Assembly (NCBI RefSeq): GCF_009727955.1
Contig: NZ_WOBR01000004.1
Location: forward strand, 497,724 to 561,723
Direction of reading: 5' to 3'
Length of the DNA stretch: 64,000 bases
Origin: Aliivibrio fischeri
GTDB lineage: Bacteria; Pseudomonadota; Gammaproteobacteria; Enterobacterales; Vibrionaceae
The position numbers and the translations under genes are program-made. Below, one piece after another: positions 34,037-43,148 of the stretch (positions within the stretch are counted from its first letter, which is position 1; every line of letters starts with the position of its first letter). Below the pieces are notes generated by a model. The model saw nothing but the letters and a program-made list of their open reading frames with translations. It ran no database searches and had not been told where the DNA came from.

Positions 34037-35593
34037 ATGTCTACAAATAGTAAGCAAACTAGCGACAAACTTGTTCCAACCCTCACAATAGGATTTATCC
34101 TTCTATTTCTTTTAGCTGCCTTTGTTGATCTCTCAGCATTCACTGCAACTATTCAATCTTTGTTCATGTCGGTTTCGACCATGTTCGGCTATTGGTGGCA
34201 GTGGTTAATGATCATCACTTTTGTTTTGGCTCTTATCATTGCGATGAGCAGTTATGGCAAAATTAAGATGGGCAGTGAATCAAAACCCACTATCGGTACT
34301 TTCCGTTGGGTAGCTATGATCATGTGTACTCTGCTTGCAGGCGGAGGCGTGTTTTGGTCCGCAGCTGAACCTATTTTCCATTTCATTACACCATCACCAA
34401 GCTTTTCTGATGTTAAAGGCGGCACGTTGGCAGCAGTTGCGCCTGCACTAAGCCAAAGTTTCTTGCATTGGGGATTTTTAGCATGGGCAGTGCTTGGTAC
34501 ATTAAGTACGATTGTTCTTATGTATGCTCACTATAACTGTGGTGTAAAACTTCGTCCTCGCGCGTTGTTATATCCTATTTTAGGCAATAAATTAGAGAAT
34601 CATTGGATTGGTTCTGTTATTGATGCTTGTTCTATTATTGCTGTAGCAGCAGGAACCATTGGACCTATTGGATTTTTAGCAACACAGCTAAGTTATAGCC
34701 TGACAGTCCTGACAGGGCTTGAAAGCTCTCTGATGAGTCAAATCATCATTTTGACCGTGATTGTTAGCATTTATTCTGTTTCGGCCTTCTCAGGCATGGA
34801 CAAGGGCTTACAGTGGTTAAGCCGTATGAATGTTATTGGTGCAGTTGCGTTATTAGCAGCGATCTTAGTTCTAGGTCCTACTGGTTTTATCTTTAAAGAG
34901 TTTGGTATCGCTTTTGGTACTTATATTCAGCATTTACCTGAAATGAGCTTGAGCACAGCGGATCCTTCTTGGAATTCGTGGTGGACGTGGTTCTTCTGGG
35001 GATGGTTTATTGGTTTTGCTCCAATGATGGCTATCTTCATTGCGCGCATTTCTCAAGGCCGAAGCATTCGTGAGTTGATTATTACGGTAGCAATTATTGC
35101 TCCAATTGCGACAAACTTTTGGTTTTCATCATTGGGTGGAACAGGGATTTTCCTTGAGTTACAAACTCCGGGTAGCATTTCTCAACCATTGCAAGAAGCG
35201 GGCTTACCAGCGGTGTTATTAGCTTCATTAGCTCAATTGCCTTTTAGTTTCTTATTGATACCTGCATTCCTTGTACTTACAACAACGTTTGTTGCAACAA
35301 CGGGTGATTCAATGGCTTATTCTATTGCAATGGCAGTAGAGGGTACTGATACACCGTCAAGATATCAGCGTCTATTTTGGGCTGTTATGATGGGTGTGGT
35401 TGCAGGCGTTTTATTGATTGCAGGTGATGGCGGATTAAATGCACTTCAATCTTTTATCGTAATTACAGCTGTACCGGTTTCTTTCTTGGTGGGTGTTACT
35501 TTTATTACTGGACCGATTGCGGTTTTACGTATGAAGAGTGCAGAGCTTGAAAGTAAATCATCGGTAGATTGCACAAAAAGCGTTACAGTGTAG
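34037..35593 (+). CDS. BCCT family transporter (betaine/choline/carnitine type)
   Basis: 518-aa inner-membrane carrier with 12 predicted helices. The Trp-rich BCCT signature is visible in helix 8 (WWTWFFWGWFIGFAPMMAIFIARISQGRSIREL), preceded by an intact substrate-site region (FWSAAEPIFHF, SQSFLHWGFLAWA). BCCT proteins import quaternary ammonium osmolytes or related molecules with Na+ or H+; the ligand here is not known. It is monocistronic, with a terminator 40 bases after the stop. AAGTGAG precedes the ATG. Confidence 0.92.
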   Translation: MSTNSKQTSDKLVPTLTIGFILLFLLAAFVDLSAFTATIQSLFMSVSTMFGYWWQWLMIITFVLALIIAMSSYGKIKMGSESKPTIGTFRWVAMIMCTLLAGGGVFWSAAEPIFHFITPSPSFSDVKGGTLAAVAPALSQSFLHWGFLAWAVLGTLSTIVLMYAHYNCGVKLRPRALLYPILGNKLENHWIGSVIDACSIIAVAAGTIGPIGFLATQLSYSLTVLTGLESSLMSQIIILTVIVSIYSVSAFSGMDKGLQWLSRMNVIGAVALLAAILVLGPTGFIFKEFGIAFGTYIQHLPEMSLSTADPSWNSWWTWFFWGWFIGFAPMMAIFIARISQGRSIRELIITVAIIAPIATNFWFSSLGGTGIFLELQTPGSISQPLQEAGLPAVLLASLAQLPFSFLLIPAFLVLTTTFVATTGDSMAYSIAMAVEGTDTPSRYQRLFWAVMMGVVAGVLLIAGDGGLNALQSFIVITAVPVSFLVGVTFITGPIAVLRMKSAELESKSSVDCTKSVTV

Positions 35594-35633
35594 TTATTGA
35601 TAACGAACCAATAAAACGTTTTGATTGAATGAG

Positions 35634-35667
35634 AGGCTTGTCGCAGAAACTGCGGTAAGCCTTTTTT
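35634..35667 (+). terminator. Intrinsic terminator of the BCCT gene
   Basis: Two-part stem AGGCTT-gt-CGCAG / CTGCG-gt-AAGCCT with an AAA loop, followed by TTTTT. Confidence 0.88.
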
Positions 35668-35700
35668 ATTATGGATAAATAACCATTTAGGAGTGAATGT

Positions 35701-36153
35701 ATGCCAAGTAAAAAAGCCGTATTGCAGCAGTTATTCTTGCGTGAAGTAAAAGGAGCTCCAATTGTAGAACGTCATGAACTTTCGAGTTGTGATATTTCTG
35801 AAACAGAACTTGCTACGTGGTTTAGACAAAAGAGAGATTTTTCATTTGACGAAATCTTTGAATCTCATTGGATAAAAACCTGTACGGCTGGCTATATTAC
35901 GGAGCTTATATTTAGTCAAAATGGGAGTTTAATTGAGTTTACTTTGTTTGAACGATTAAAAACGGTAGGGCATTGGGAACTCATTGATGGTTTGCTACAC
36001 ATATCAATTTTTAAGAACGAAAATCAATACGACTTCGTGGTTGTGGCAAATTCATCAGTAAATATTCATTCAGCAATAGAGTATAAGAATAATGAATTGC
36101 ACTCTTATCTTAAATTAGCACAAACTAAAACAGTGAACAGATACTTTAATTAA
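35701..36153 (+). CDS. Hypothetical cytoplasmic protein, 150 aa
   Basis: No family recognised. The protein is soluble, with no signal peptide or membrane segment. Its C-terminal 60 residues (VGHWELIDGLLHISIF, YDFVVVANSSVNIHSAIEYK) look like a small beta domain. AGGAG precedes the ATG with good spacing, and codon use resembles the neighbours. First of several poorly known genes between two terminators. Confidence 0.65.
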   Translation: MPSKKAVLQQLFLREVKGAPIVERHELSSCDISETELATWFRQKRDFSFDEIFESHWIKTCTAGYITELIFSQNGSLIEFTLFERLKTVGHWELIDGLLHISIFKNENQYDFVVVANSSVNIHSAIEYKNNELHSYLKLAQTKTVNRYFN

Positions 36154-36270
36154 GATCATTAATAATAAAATTTATAAACTGATTATTGATAGGTAAAAAA
36201 CTGATTTATATCAAAGAGATTCTTTGTTAGGGTTGGTGTAATTGATATTCAACTTATTACTAAGATATTT

Positions 36271-36672
36271 ATGAGCACACTTATTTCAAATAGAAATAAA
36301 CAATTTAGAGCTAAGCTATTATTATGCTTAGTTCTTTTAAGTGTGTTTATCTGTTTTAGTCAATTGATTGGTGTAACTTCGAGCTGTAAAGAACACTTGA
36401 TCGAAGCTCAAACAAAAGTACATCAATTAGAAGCAATAAAGGGAAGTGATTCTCAGTCGAAGCCGATAGCGCCTAAATGCGAATTGGTTGAGCACTTATT
36501 ATCCTTTGAAAATAGCATGCACGATTTATTGTTAGGTGCTTGGTTATTCATAGCGATTGCTTTAGTTGTTATCCCTTTACTCCATTCACCTCCAATCTTT
36601 ATTGAACCCATTGAACGACAAGTTCAAAAGGTTCGGCGTCGGCATCTTAGATTCTGCGTTTTTCTAGAATAA
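36271..36672 (+). CDS. Hypothetical membrane protein, 133 aa
   Basis: No family recognised. Two transmembrane segments (about residues 14-33 and 94-113) flank a periplasmic region of 60 residues with two cysteines (SSCKEHL and PKCELVEHLL) that might form a disulfide. The basic C-terminal tail (VQKVRRRHLRF) is presumably cytoplasmic. The Shine-Dalgarno is weak, so expression is uncertain. Confidence 0.6.
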   Translation: MSTLISNRNKQFRAKLLLCLVLLSVFICFSQLIGVTSSCKEHLIEAQTKVHQLEAIKGSDSQSKPIAPKCELVEHLLSFENSMHDLLLGAWLFIAIALVVIPLLHSPPIFIEPIERQVQKVRRRHLRFCVFLE

Positions 36673-36683
36673 AAACCTAAGTA

Positions 36684-36775
36684 ATACTAATTTCAGGGAT
36701 TGCTCGTTAACTGCTACGAATTACACCACTTAATCGTTGTGTTTAGGGTAACAAGTGCGTGAATGGAATTAGTAT
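36684..36775. repeat. About 92-bp intergenic element with inverted termini
   Basis: It begins ATACTAATTTC and ends GGAATTAGTAT, 10 of 11 positions matching as an inverted repeat, with an internal CACTT...AAGTG stem. It resembles palindromic repeats common between Vibrio genes. No ORF and no T tract. Confidence 0.5.
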
Positions 36776-36817
36776 AAATTTAATTAAATATTTTTATTTT
36801 ATACTTAGGAAACGACA

Positions 36818-37306
36818 ATGAAAAAGTTAGAAAAAGCGATTGAAATTATTAAATATCTTCCATTTTATATGCTGTTTGCACCGTTTTGGTTTTCAAACGG
36901 AGTAGTCGATAAGTTTTATGGCATTTTATTTGGAACACGACAAGGCGATAGTTGGGATGGATGGAAAGAATATATTGCAGGTACGTGGTCGAAAAAGCCA
37001 TTAACAGATGCGATATTTGTACCTATGTATGATTATTTATTTCCTGTATTAATTGTGCTTCAAATTTTACCCGTTGTATTTTTAATTGCCTCGTTTTTGA
37101 AATTAGAAATCTTACCGAATAAACCGAAAACATTATTGAAAGCAGGTTTGTTATCCTCTTTGTTTGTAACGGCATCAATGGCTGTTACACAAACATTAGC
37201 AGGAGCTTCTGATGTTCAATACTTATTCCAGTTTTGGGCGGTATCATTATTGGCTTTCTGGTATGTAGAAAACCAAGCTAAGCAACTAAAATTAGTTACA
37301 GCATAA
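36818..37306 (+). CDS. Hypothetical four-helix membrane protein, 162 aa
   Basis: Small integral membrane protein with about four hydrophobic segments (residues 12-30, 66-90, 103-125, 132-150). It is perhaps distantly DoxX-like in size and topology, but no signature motif is seen. TTAGGAAACG precedes the ATG. It is followed closely by a strong terminator and stands alone. Function unknown. Confidence 0.65.
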   Translation: MKKLEKAIEIIKYLPFYMLFAPFWFSNGVVDKFYGILFGTRQGDSWDGWKEYIAGTWSKKPLTDAIFVPMYDYLFPVLIVLQILPVVFLIASFLKLEILPNKPKTLLKAGLLSSLFVTASMAVTQTLAGASDVQYLFQFWAVSLLAFWYVENQAKQLKLVTA

Positions 37307-37312
37307 AAAATG

Positions 37313-37344
37313 AAGCCCTTTAACTCTATGTAGTTAAAGGGCTT
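37313..37344 (+). terminator. Intrinsic terminator
   Basis: Perfect 13-bp stem AAGCCCTTTAACT / AGTTAAAGGGCTT with a 6-base loop, followed by TTCTTTT. Confidence 0.9.
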
Positions 37345-37539
37345 TTCTTTTAGGTATGATGTTTTGAATAAAGTCAATTATGTATTTTGCTGTTCAATTA
37401 ATAATAATGAAGTAGCTCGCAGATTGTTTTCATTAAAATACAAAATTGCGACGCCTATCATTCGGTATAATTTATGTAAATGAACTGTGTAATTCTTGTT
37501 TGTAAAATTGTTCTGGGTATTTATCAAGGACAGATTATT

Positions 37540-38334
37540 ATGAAAAAGAGTTTATTAATTCTTCCATGTTTTGGGCTACTTACTGCTTGTGGTGGTAGTG
37601 ATGGTGGTGGAAGTGATGAGACAGATCCTCCTTATGGATTTTGTTCTAATGGTCAGAGCTTAACATGTACGTATTCCGTTTCTGAGCTTGAATTGACCTA
37701 TACTATGTATGTTGAGCATGATGGCGGTCTCTATTTTAGAGGTGATTTTTCTAGTCAAAATAAACCATCTGTTTATCCATACGAAATGACGGTATCTGAT
37801 ATTGATAGATTGGAGATCCTTCAGGATGGTGTGTTACATAAAAGGGATGATTCAGCATCAATAACGTTTTCTAATTTGGATACTTCAGGTTCAAATTACG
37901 AGTTTTATTGGTATCGTAATAATGAACTCGTCGGATATAGTTCGGTTGATAGACTTCCTGAACCGACAAAAAATTTCACGTACGAAGTATTAAACAATAC
38001 GAGCTTAGTCACGGCACAATGGGATGCAGTTCCTGATCATGAATATTCGTTTGAAATGGCCTTTTTAAACTGTACCTATCCTGATGGTGAAAGAAATATT
38101 AGTTTTGATGCATCGGTTCCTAATTATAGTATTTCACAACCAGAATCATCATTTACTATTGATGTTGAAACGCAATTTGGAGAAAAGATAAGTGAGCTAA
38201 CATCTAGTTATCAAAGCTGCTATATTGCTGGAAGAATAATTGGAGATAACCAGTCAATGATTCCTACTCAACATGTGGGGAACATTAAACTTAATTTTGA
38301 AGCGAATGATCTTGTTTTTATCAATTTATTTTAA
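37540..38334 (+). CDS. Hypothetical secreted lipoprotein, 264 aa
   Basis: Lipoprotein signal with lipobox LTAC (Cys about 17), followed by a Gly/Ser-rich spacer (GGSDGGGSDET) and a beta-rich body with about four cysteines. No family recognised. The ATG at 37540 with AAGGA upstream is chosen because an earlier in-frame start at 37480 would place 20 extra residues before the signal. It is convergent with the chitinase gene; no functional link is evident. Confidence 0.7.
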   Translation: MKKSLLILPCFGLLTACGGSDGGGSDETDPPYGFCSNGQSLTCTYSVSELELTYTMYVEHDGGLYFRGDFSSQNKPSVYPYEMTVSDIDRLEILQDGVLHKRDDSASITFSNLDTSGSNYEFYWYRNNELVGYSSVDRLPEPTKNFTYEVLNNTSLVTAQWDAVPDHEYSFEMAFLNCTYPDGERNISFDASVPNYSISQPESSFTIDVETQFGEKISELTSSYQSCYIAGRIIGDNQSMIPTQHVGNIKLNFEANDLVFINLF

Positions 38335-38339
38335 ATAAG

Positions 38340-38363
38340 AATGGGCCGACAAAACGGCCCATT
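38340..38363. terminator. Bidirectional intrinsic terminator
   Basis: Perfect 9-bp GC-rich stem AATGGGCCG / CGGCCCATT with a 6-base loop and T tract, between the convergent lipoprotein and chitinase genes. Confidence 0.92.
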
Positions 38364-38378
38364 TTTTATTTGATATGA

Positions 38379-40070
38379 TTACACTCTTTTCCAAACTCCC
38401 CATTCACCAGATGTTTCTGGGTTATTGCCTTGGGTCCACCACTGAGCTTGATACGTAACACCATTAACGGTAACTTGGTCACCAGTGTTGTATGTTGCTG
38501 TTGCATCCCACGTTGATGATGGATCTGTTGGCTCCGTTGGCGGAGTAGGTTCAACTGGTGCCGGTGGTGTTGGTTCAACAGGAGTTGGCTCAACGGCTAC
38601 AGGAGGTGTTGGTTCTGTTGGTGTACCGCTGATTACTTCCCAAACACCAGTTGTACTTGTTGCTGGGTTATCACCTTGGTTCCACCATTTAGCTTGATAA
38701 GTCACGCCGTTAACGACAACTTGATCACCTGTATTATAAACTTTGTTTGCATCCCATGTATTTGTTGGGTCTGTCGGATCCGTTGGTTCAGATGGGTCTG
38801 TTGGTAGAGTTTCTACAACTCGAGTTTCAGGCCAATTTGCATGAGAACCATAGAAGTTAGTGACACATTTTTCGTAATCACCAGGAACAAGTGCAGAGTA
38901 GGCGGTTTGGAAGCCAACTAATTCACACTCAAAAGACGCACCTTCTGGACGATCTGGGTAATATTTCCAGTTACCATCCCAGTTAGTGTAAAGTACATCT
39001 GTTGCACCATTTAGGTTCAAGCTACCGTAAGGAGTTTGTTGCCAACAAGTATTCTTCTCATCTGCTTCCACTGGGATTTCGTAATGTGAAGACAGTCCTT
39101 CCCAGTAACGAATACGGTTAACTGGTTGTCCTTTATCCTTATTCTGTTCACCACATTCGATACCACCATTAATTACGTTAATAGTCGTACCAAATCCGTA
39201 ACCAATTCCTGCATCTGTTTCACGTTGTGATGGTGTCCATGTGCGATCAATAACATGAAGCATTGCTGGTTTTGGCGCTTGTGGTGTTAAGAAGAACCAA
39301 ATAGCAGACGCTAAGTTTAGCCAAGAATCAGCAACTAAACCTGGATTGTTTAATAATACAGTCGCATCGCCGTCATACATAACTTCAGAGAAAGCACCGT
39401 AGTTAAAGTGGTAAGAAAGCTGTTTAGCACCGCGGCCAAAGTAACCTTGACCTGCTGCACACGGCCAACGTTTGTTTTGCCAATCATTTTGACCACAACC
39501 TGTTGTATAACCTTCTTGACCTTCTGACCATCCCATTTCACGAACGTGAACAAGCGCTTGCTGCCATTCTTCAAGTCCTAATGGGTTGTCTGATACGTTA
39601 TCTACAGCAATATGGCCACCCGTTTCTTGTGAGAAATGTGCAAATGCCGTTACAATGGATTTTTTACAAATAGCGTCAGCATCACGTCCATCGGTATAGT
39701 CACCACAGAACGCAGGGAATTTACCAATAGCACGTAAGAAGCGAGTATAAGTATATTCTGGCGCCGCCATTTGAGTTAGGAAAAACCATTCAGATTGCGG
39801 AAAAACTCGTTCAACACGTTTTACGTTATCTGGGTTAGTAGGAACGCCTGCATCAATAGCTTCAACAACACTGTTAGGACGAGTTTCTAATGCTTTAGCC
39901 CAAACATCGTACATAGGGTCTAATGTTTTCGCATCTTCAGCTGCTTTAATTTCAGCTTTAGATACAACATAACCTGTTGGATTATCAGGGTCAGGTTGAG
40001 GATTCATTGTAAAACTATTAGCTGCAAAACTGCATGCTAGCAATGAAGGTAAAAGAGCGAGTTTAAACAT
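38379..40070 (-). CDS. Secreted GH19 chitinase with two CBM5/12 chitin-binding domains
   Basis: 563-aa exported enzyme. After a signal peptide (about residues 1-19) comes a GH19 catalytic domain (about 85-400) with catalytic Glu149 in AHFSQETGGH and GYFGRGAKQLSYHFNYG. Two C-terminal CBM5/12 modules follow (about 425-470 and 518-563), each with the WxxxxxYxxGDxVxxxGxxYxAxWW pattern, joined by Pro/Thr/Glu-rich linkers. It hydrolyses chitin outside the cell; the two modules would bind crystalline chitin. AAGGAACG precedes the ATG. Convergent with a lipoprotein gene. Confidence 0.93.
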   Translation of the reverse strand: MFKLALLPSLLACSFAANSFTMNPQPDPDNPTGYVVSKAEIKAAEDAKTLDPMYDVWAKALETRPNSVVEAIDAGVPTNPDNVKRVERVFPQSEWFFLTQMAAPEYTYTRFLRAIGKFPAFCGDYTDGRDADAICKKSIVTAFAHFSQETGGHIAVDNVSDNPLGLEEWQQALVHVREMGWSEGQEGYTTGCGQNDWQNKRWPCAAGQGYFGRGAKQLSYHFNYGAFSEVMYDGDATVLLNNPGLVADSWLNLASAIWFFLTPQAPKPAMLHVIDRTWTPSQRETDAGIGYGFGTTINVINGGIECGEQNKDKGQPVNRIRYWEGLSSHYEIPVEADEKNTCWQQTPYGSLNLNGATDVLYTNWDGNWKYYPDRPEGASFECELVGFQTAYSALVPGDYEKCVTNFYGSHANWPETRVVETLPTDPSEPTDPTDPTNTWDANKVYNTGDQVVVNGVTYQAKWWNQGDNPATSTTGVWEVISGTPTEPTPPVAVEPTPVEPTPPAPVEPTPPTEPTDPSSTWDATATYNTGDQVTVNGVTYQAQWWTQGNNPETSGEWGVWKRV

Positions 40071-40255
40071 GATTAACGTTCCTTGTGATAATTTAAAAAC
40101 GAAATTAAGTTGGAATAACTATAGGAGTTTTTAGTAGATTTAGTTATCTCATCTGTTATATCTGTTTTAACAATGCGAGTTGTTTCAAATAGTATGAAAT
40201 ATAAACAAAAGCACATACGCAATGTGATTCATGAAGTAGAAAGGGAAATGTATTG

Positions 40256-40699
40256 ATGGTAAGTATTCGCACAGCAGAAAAAACCGATTTGGCTCGAGTT
40301 TTTGATATTGAAACTGAAGCATTTGGTGAACATGGTTATCCATCTTTCTTTATTCGACAAGCATTTGATTGCTGGGCTGATGGTTTATTAGTCGCTAAAA
40401 AAGAGGGTGAGACGCTTGGTTATGTATTGCAAGTACCATCAAGTGTGGTTAAAGGTGATGCTTGGATATTGGCGGTAGCAGTATCAAAAGCAGCACAAGG
40501 TTGTGGTCTTGGAAAAAAACTCTTAGAAACGGCAATTACAACCGCAAAAGATTACGACAGATTATTGTTGACCGTATGTCCAAAAAATAAAAAAGCGTAC
40601 GCATTATACCAATCCTATGGATTCTATTTATTGAAGGAAGAGCAGGATTATTTTGGTCTTGGTGAAGATCGCTTGGTACTTGCTTTAGATATAAATTAA
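40256..40699 (+). CDS. GNAT family N-acetyltransferase
   Basis: 147-aa single-domain GNAT protein. The acetyl-CoA site is visible as VSKAAQGCGLGKKLLETA, with the C-terminal YALYQSYGFYLLKEE element. The ATG at 40256 is chosen over the adjacent in-frame TTG at 40253. The acceptor is not predictable. It is followed after 16 bases by the SDR gene and is probably co-transcribed. Confidence 0.85.
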   Translation: MVSIRTAEKTDLARVFDIETEAFGEHGYPSFFIRQAFDCWADGLLVAKKEGETLGYVLQVPSSVVKGDAWILAVAVSKAAQGCGLGKKLLETAITTAKDYDRLLLTVCPKNKKAYALYQSYGFYLLKEEQDYFGLGEDRLVLALDIN

Positions 40700-40715
40700 A
40701 TAAAGATTAGGGATT

Positions 40716-41501
40716 ATGATGATATCAATAAGCGTACTCGGATGTGGTTGGTTAGGGTTGCCTTTAGCAAAACACCTAATTGATTCTGGTTTTATGGTAA
40801 AAGGCTCTATAAGAAGTTCAAGCAAAATAAGTGACCTAGAAAAAAATCATATTAAACCGTATTTGTTAGATATAGACACCGTTGAACAATCATGGAGTCA
40901 ATTTTTGACCTCTGATGTTTTAATCATTGCAGTACCATCAAAAAATATCGAAGGATTTACCTCTTTAATTCCTATCATTGAATCTTCGTCGATAAAACAT
41001 GTGCTATTTGTAAGCTCCACATCGGTTTATGAAGACGCGAATCGAGTAGTTACCGAAGAAGATGCAACCATACCTGCTTCTGCATTATCACAGATTGAGC
41101 GTTTATTTATGCAGTCGACCAAGTTTACAACAACCGTAATTCGATTTAGCGGACTTGTAGGGTATTCAAGGAATCCAGGACGCTTTTTTGCCAAAAGTGG
41201 GCGCTCTGTGAGTAACCCCGATGCACCAGTAAATATGATCCATCAGGATGACTGTATTGGACTGATTACTCAAATCATTAAGCAAGAAAAATGGAATGAG
41301 ATTTTTAATGCGTGTGCTGATACTCACCCAAGTAAACGTGAATTTTATACACAAGCAACGCAACGTATTGGTGTTGAAACACCAACGTTTATTGAATCTA
41401 ATGAACAAACATTTAAAATCATCAGTAATCATAAAATAAAAGAAGCGTTAGGCTATGAATTTATTCACCCTGATGTAATGAATATTACGTATGATAGTTA
41501 A
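40716..41501 (+). CDS. NAD(P)-binding SDR/epimerase-like protein (YeeZ-like)
   Basis: 261-aa extended short-chain-dehydrogenase-like protein. The N-terminal dinucleotide loop is GCGWLGLPLAKHL, followed by SSTSVYED where classical epimerases have their Ser. The usual Y-x3-K is not seen; the area reads PASALSQIERLFMQS, as in YeeZ-type proteins of unknown function. TAGGGA precedes ATGATG. It lies in a run of small accessory enzymes. Confidence 0.8.
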   Translation: MMISISVLGCGWLGLPLAKHLIDSGFMVKGSIRSSSKISDLEKNHIKPYLLDIDTVEQSWSQFLTSDVLIIAVPSKNIEGFTSLIPIIESSSIKHVLFVSSTSVYEDANRVVTEEDATIPASALSQIERLFMQSTKFTTTVIRFSGLVGYSRNPGRFFAKSGRSVSNPDAPVNMIHQDDCIGLITQIIKQEKWNEIFNACADTHPSKREFYTQATQRIGVETPTFIESNEQTFKIISNHKIKEALGYEFIHPDVMNITYDS

Positions 41502-41524
41502 CAAATACCAAATAGGGAGTCATC

Positions 41525-42370
41525 ATGAACCAATTATTAGCTGATAACCCATTAGTTACTACTGAGTGGCTAGCAGAACATATTAATGATACCAATCTTG
41601 TAATTGTTGATGCTTATATGGCGAATATAGTTGGTAAAGAACCGATTGTTTATGACGAGCTTTGTTGTTTGCCTAACTCACGAAAACTTGATGTTGAGCT
41701 GGATTTTTGCGATCACACTTCTTCTCAAATTCATGCATTACCAACAGAATCACAGTTTACAAAAGTCGCTCAAGAGCTTGGGATTAATTCAGATTCAGTC
41801 GTTGTGATATACGATAATCAAGGTATCTATTCATCCCCTCGTGCTTGGTGGACATTTAAAGTCATGGGGTTTGAGCACGTTTATGTATTGGATGGTGGCT
41901 TACCAAAATGGCAAGAAGAAAAGAGGGAAGTCGTTACTTCTTATCAACCAATACCGTCTTTAGGTAATGCAGTAGCTAAGTCGAATACGCATTTAGCTTG
42001 TGATTCAGATGAGATCCTTCAAGCTATCGATACAGATGCCATTATTTTAGATGCACGAGGTGAGATGCGATTTTTAGGAAAAGCAGCTGAGCCGCGTGAA
42101 GGCGTTCGTAGTGGTCACATTCCAAGTTCTAAAAATCTCCCATTTTCTTTGTTGTTAGACAATGTGGCGTTTAAAAATAAAGAGATTTTGAATTCTGTTT
42201 TTCAAGAAAGAATACCATCAAATAACGCAAAGGTATTTTTCAGTTGTGGTTCAGGCATAACGGCTTGTATTTTAATTCTGGCAGCAGTTTCAATTGGGTA
42301 TAAAAATGTCATTTTATACGATGGTTCATGGGCTGATTGGGGAAGCAATCATAAGTTACCGATTGAATAA
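41525..42370 (+). CDS. sseA: Sulfurtransferase with two rhodanese domains (3-mercaptopyruvate type)
   Basis: 281-aa protein, the same length as E. coli SseA. The inactive N-terminal rhodanese domain (about 1-140) precedes a catalytic domain (about 160-281) with loop Cys241-GSGITA. The CGSG(V/I)TA loop is typical of 3-mercaptopyruvate sulfurtransferase, whereas thiosulfate sulfurtransferases have CRKG(V/I)T. It moves sulfane sulfur from mercaptopyruvate to thiol or cyanide acceptors. AGGGAGTC lies before the ATG, 23 bases after the SDR gene. Confidence 0.88.
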   Translation: MNQLLADNPLVTTEWLAEHINDTNLVIVDAYMANIVGKEPIVYDELCCLPNSRKLDVELDFCDHTSSQIHALPTESQFTKVAQELGINSDSVVVIYDNQGIYSSPRAWWTFKVMGFEHVYVLDGGLPKWQEEKREVVTSYQPIPSLGNAVAKSNTHLACDSDEILQAIDTDAIILDARGEMRFLGKAAEPREGVRSGHIPSSKNLPFSLLLDNVAFKNKEILNSVFQERIPSNNAKVFFSCGSGITACILILAAVSIGYKNVILYDGSWADWGSNHKLPIE

Positions 42371-42404
42371 TGAGTTTGTTCTTTGAGGAGCTAAGGTTTA
42401 GACA

Positions 42405-42623
42405 ATGCGAAATAGCTTAAGAGACAAGGTAATTGCAGTTTGTGATAAAAAAATAGAGCAAAAAGGAGATAACGTTGGTGTCTCTTTTTATGCTTTTTTT
42501 GCTAATAAAAATGATGATCCAGAGCTATTAATGGAAGCGGCGACATGGTGGATATCAACACATAAATTAGATCACTTTGAGAAAGCACATAAAATCAAGA
42601 CAATGGTTTTAGATGGCAAATAA
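42405..42623 (+). CDS. DUF6500 family small protein
   Basis: 72-aa soluble helical protein (LRDKVIAVCDKKIEQKG, WWISTHKLDHFEKA) of the uncharacterised DUF6500 type. AAGG precedes the ATG with suitable spacing. Its end overlaps the start region of the next GNAT gene, so the two are coupled. No function can be assigned. Confidence 0.7.
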   Translation: MRNSLRDKVIAVCDKKIEQKGDNVGVSFYAFFANKNDDPELLMEAATWWISTHKLDHFEKAHKIKTMVLDGK

Positions 42624-43059
42624 TATGAAAATAGAAATACATCAAGGCACAGTGGCTGACGTGCTTATTGTGGATCAACAAATCCCTGAATTTGATAACC
42701 GAAATACACATGAGAAACTGACACAACGTTTAAGTGATAAAAAGCACCTTATCTTAGTTGCTGTCTCTGAAGGTATTCCAGTAGCGTATAAGATGGGCTA
42801 CCAACTTTCTGATTCTGAGTTCTATAGTTGGTTAGGTGGTGTCGTCCCGAGCGCAAGAAAGCAAGGCATTGCAACTCAGTTAAGAGTGACGCAAGAAGAG
42901 TGGGCTAAAAAGCAAAGTTATGAAGCGATCAGTGTTAAATCAATGAATCGTTATCCTGCCATGTTGCAACTGCTTATCTCTAGTGGATATCACATTTCAG
43001 GCTATGAAGATGAAGGCTCAAGCGATACTAGTAAGATCAAATTTTTAAAGAAATTGTAG
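42613..43059 (+). CDS. GNAT family N-acetyltransferase
   Basis: 148-aa (or 144-aa from ATG 42625) acetyltransferase with the acetyl-CoA loop ARKQGIATQLRVTQEEW and the C-terminal SVKSMNRYPAMLQLLISSGY motif. If the first ATG is used, it overlaps the DUF6500 gene by 11 bases. Acceptor unknown. Confidence 0.83.
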   Translation: MANNMKIEIHQGTVADVLIVDQQIPEFDNRNTHEKLTQRLSDKKHLILVAVSEGIPVAYKMGYQLSDSEFYSWLGGVVPSARKQGIATQLRVTQEEWAKKQSYEAISVKSMNRYPAMLQLLISSGYHISGYEDEGSSDTSKIKFLKKL

Positions 43060-43148
43060 TGGTAGCTAAGTGAAACCACCATGATGGTCTAAACTGAAAG
43101 AGTCTATTGCAAGTGTGAGTCATGGATTTATGAGATAAGGATAATGTT

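Noticed and set aside
38379-38593. Repeated Pro/Thr-rich DNA in the chitinase gene, which could look like a separate tandem repeat or extra ORF
   Set aside because: The repeats encode the linkers and duplicated chitin-binding modules of one continuous gene; the other frames are shadows.
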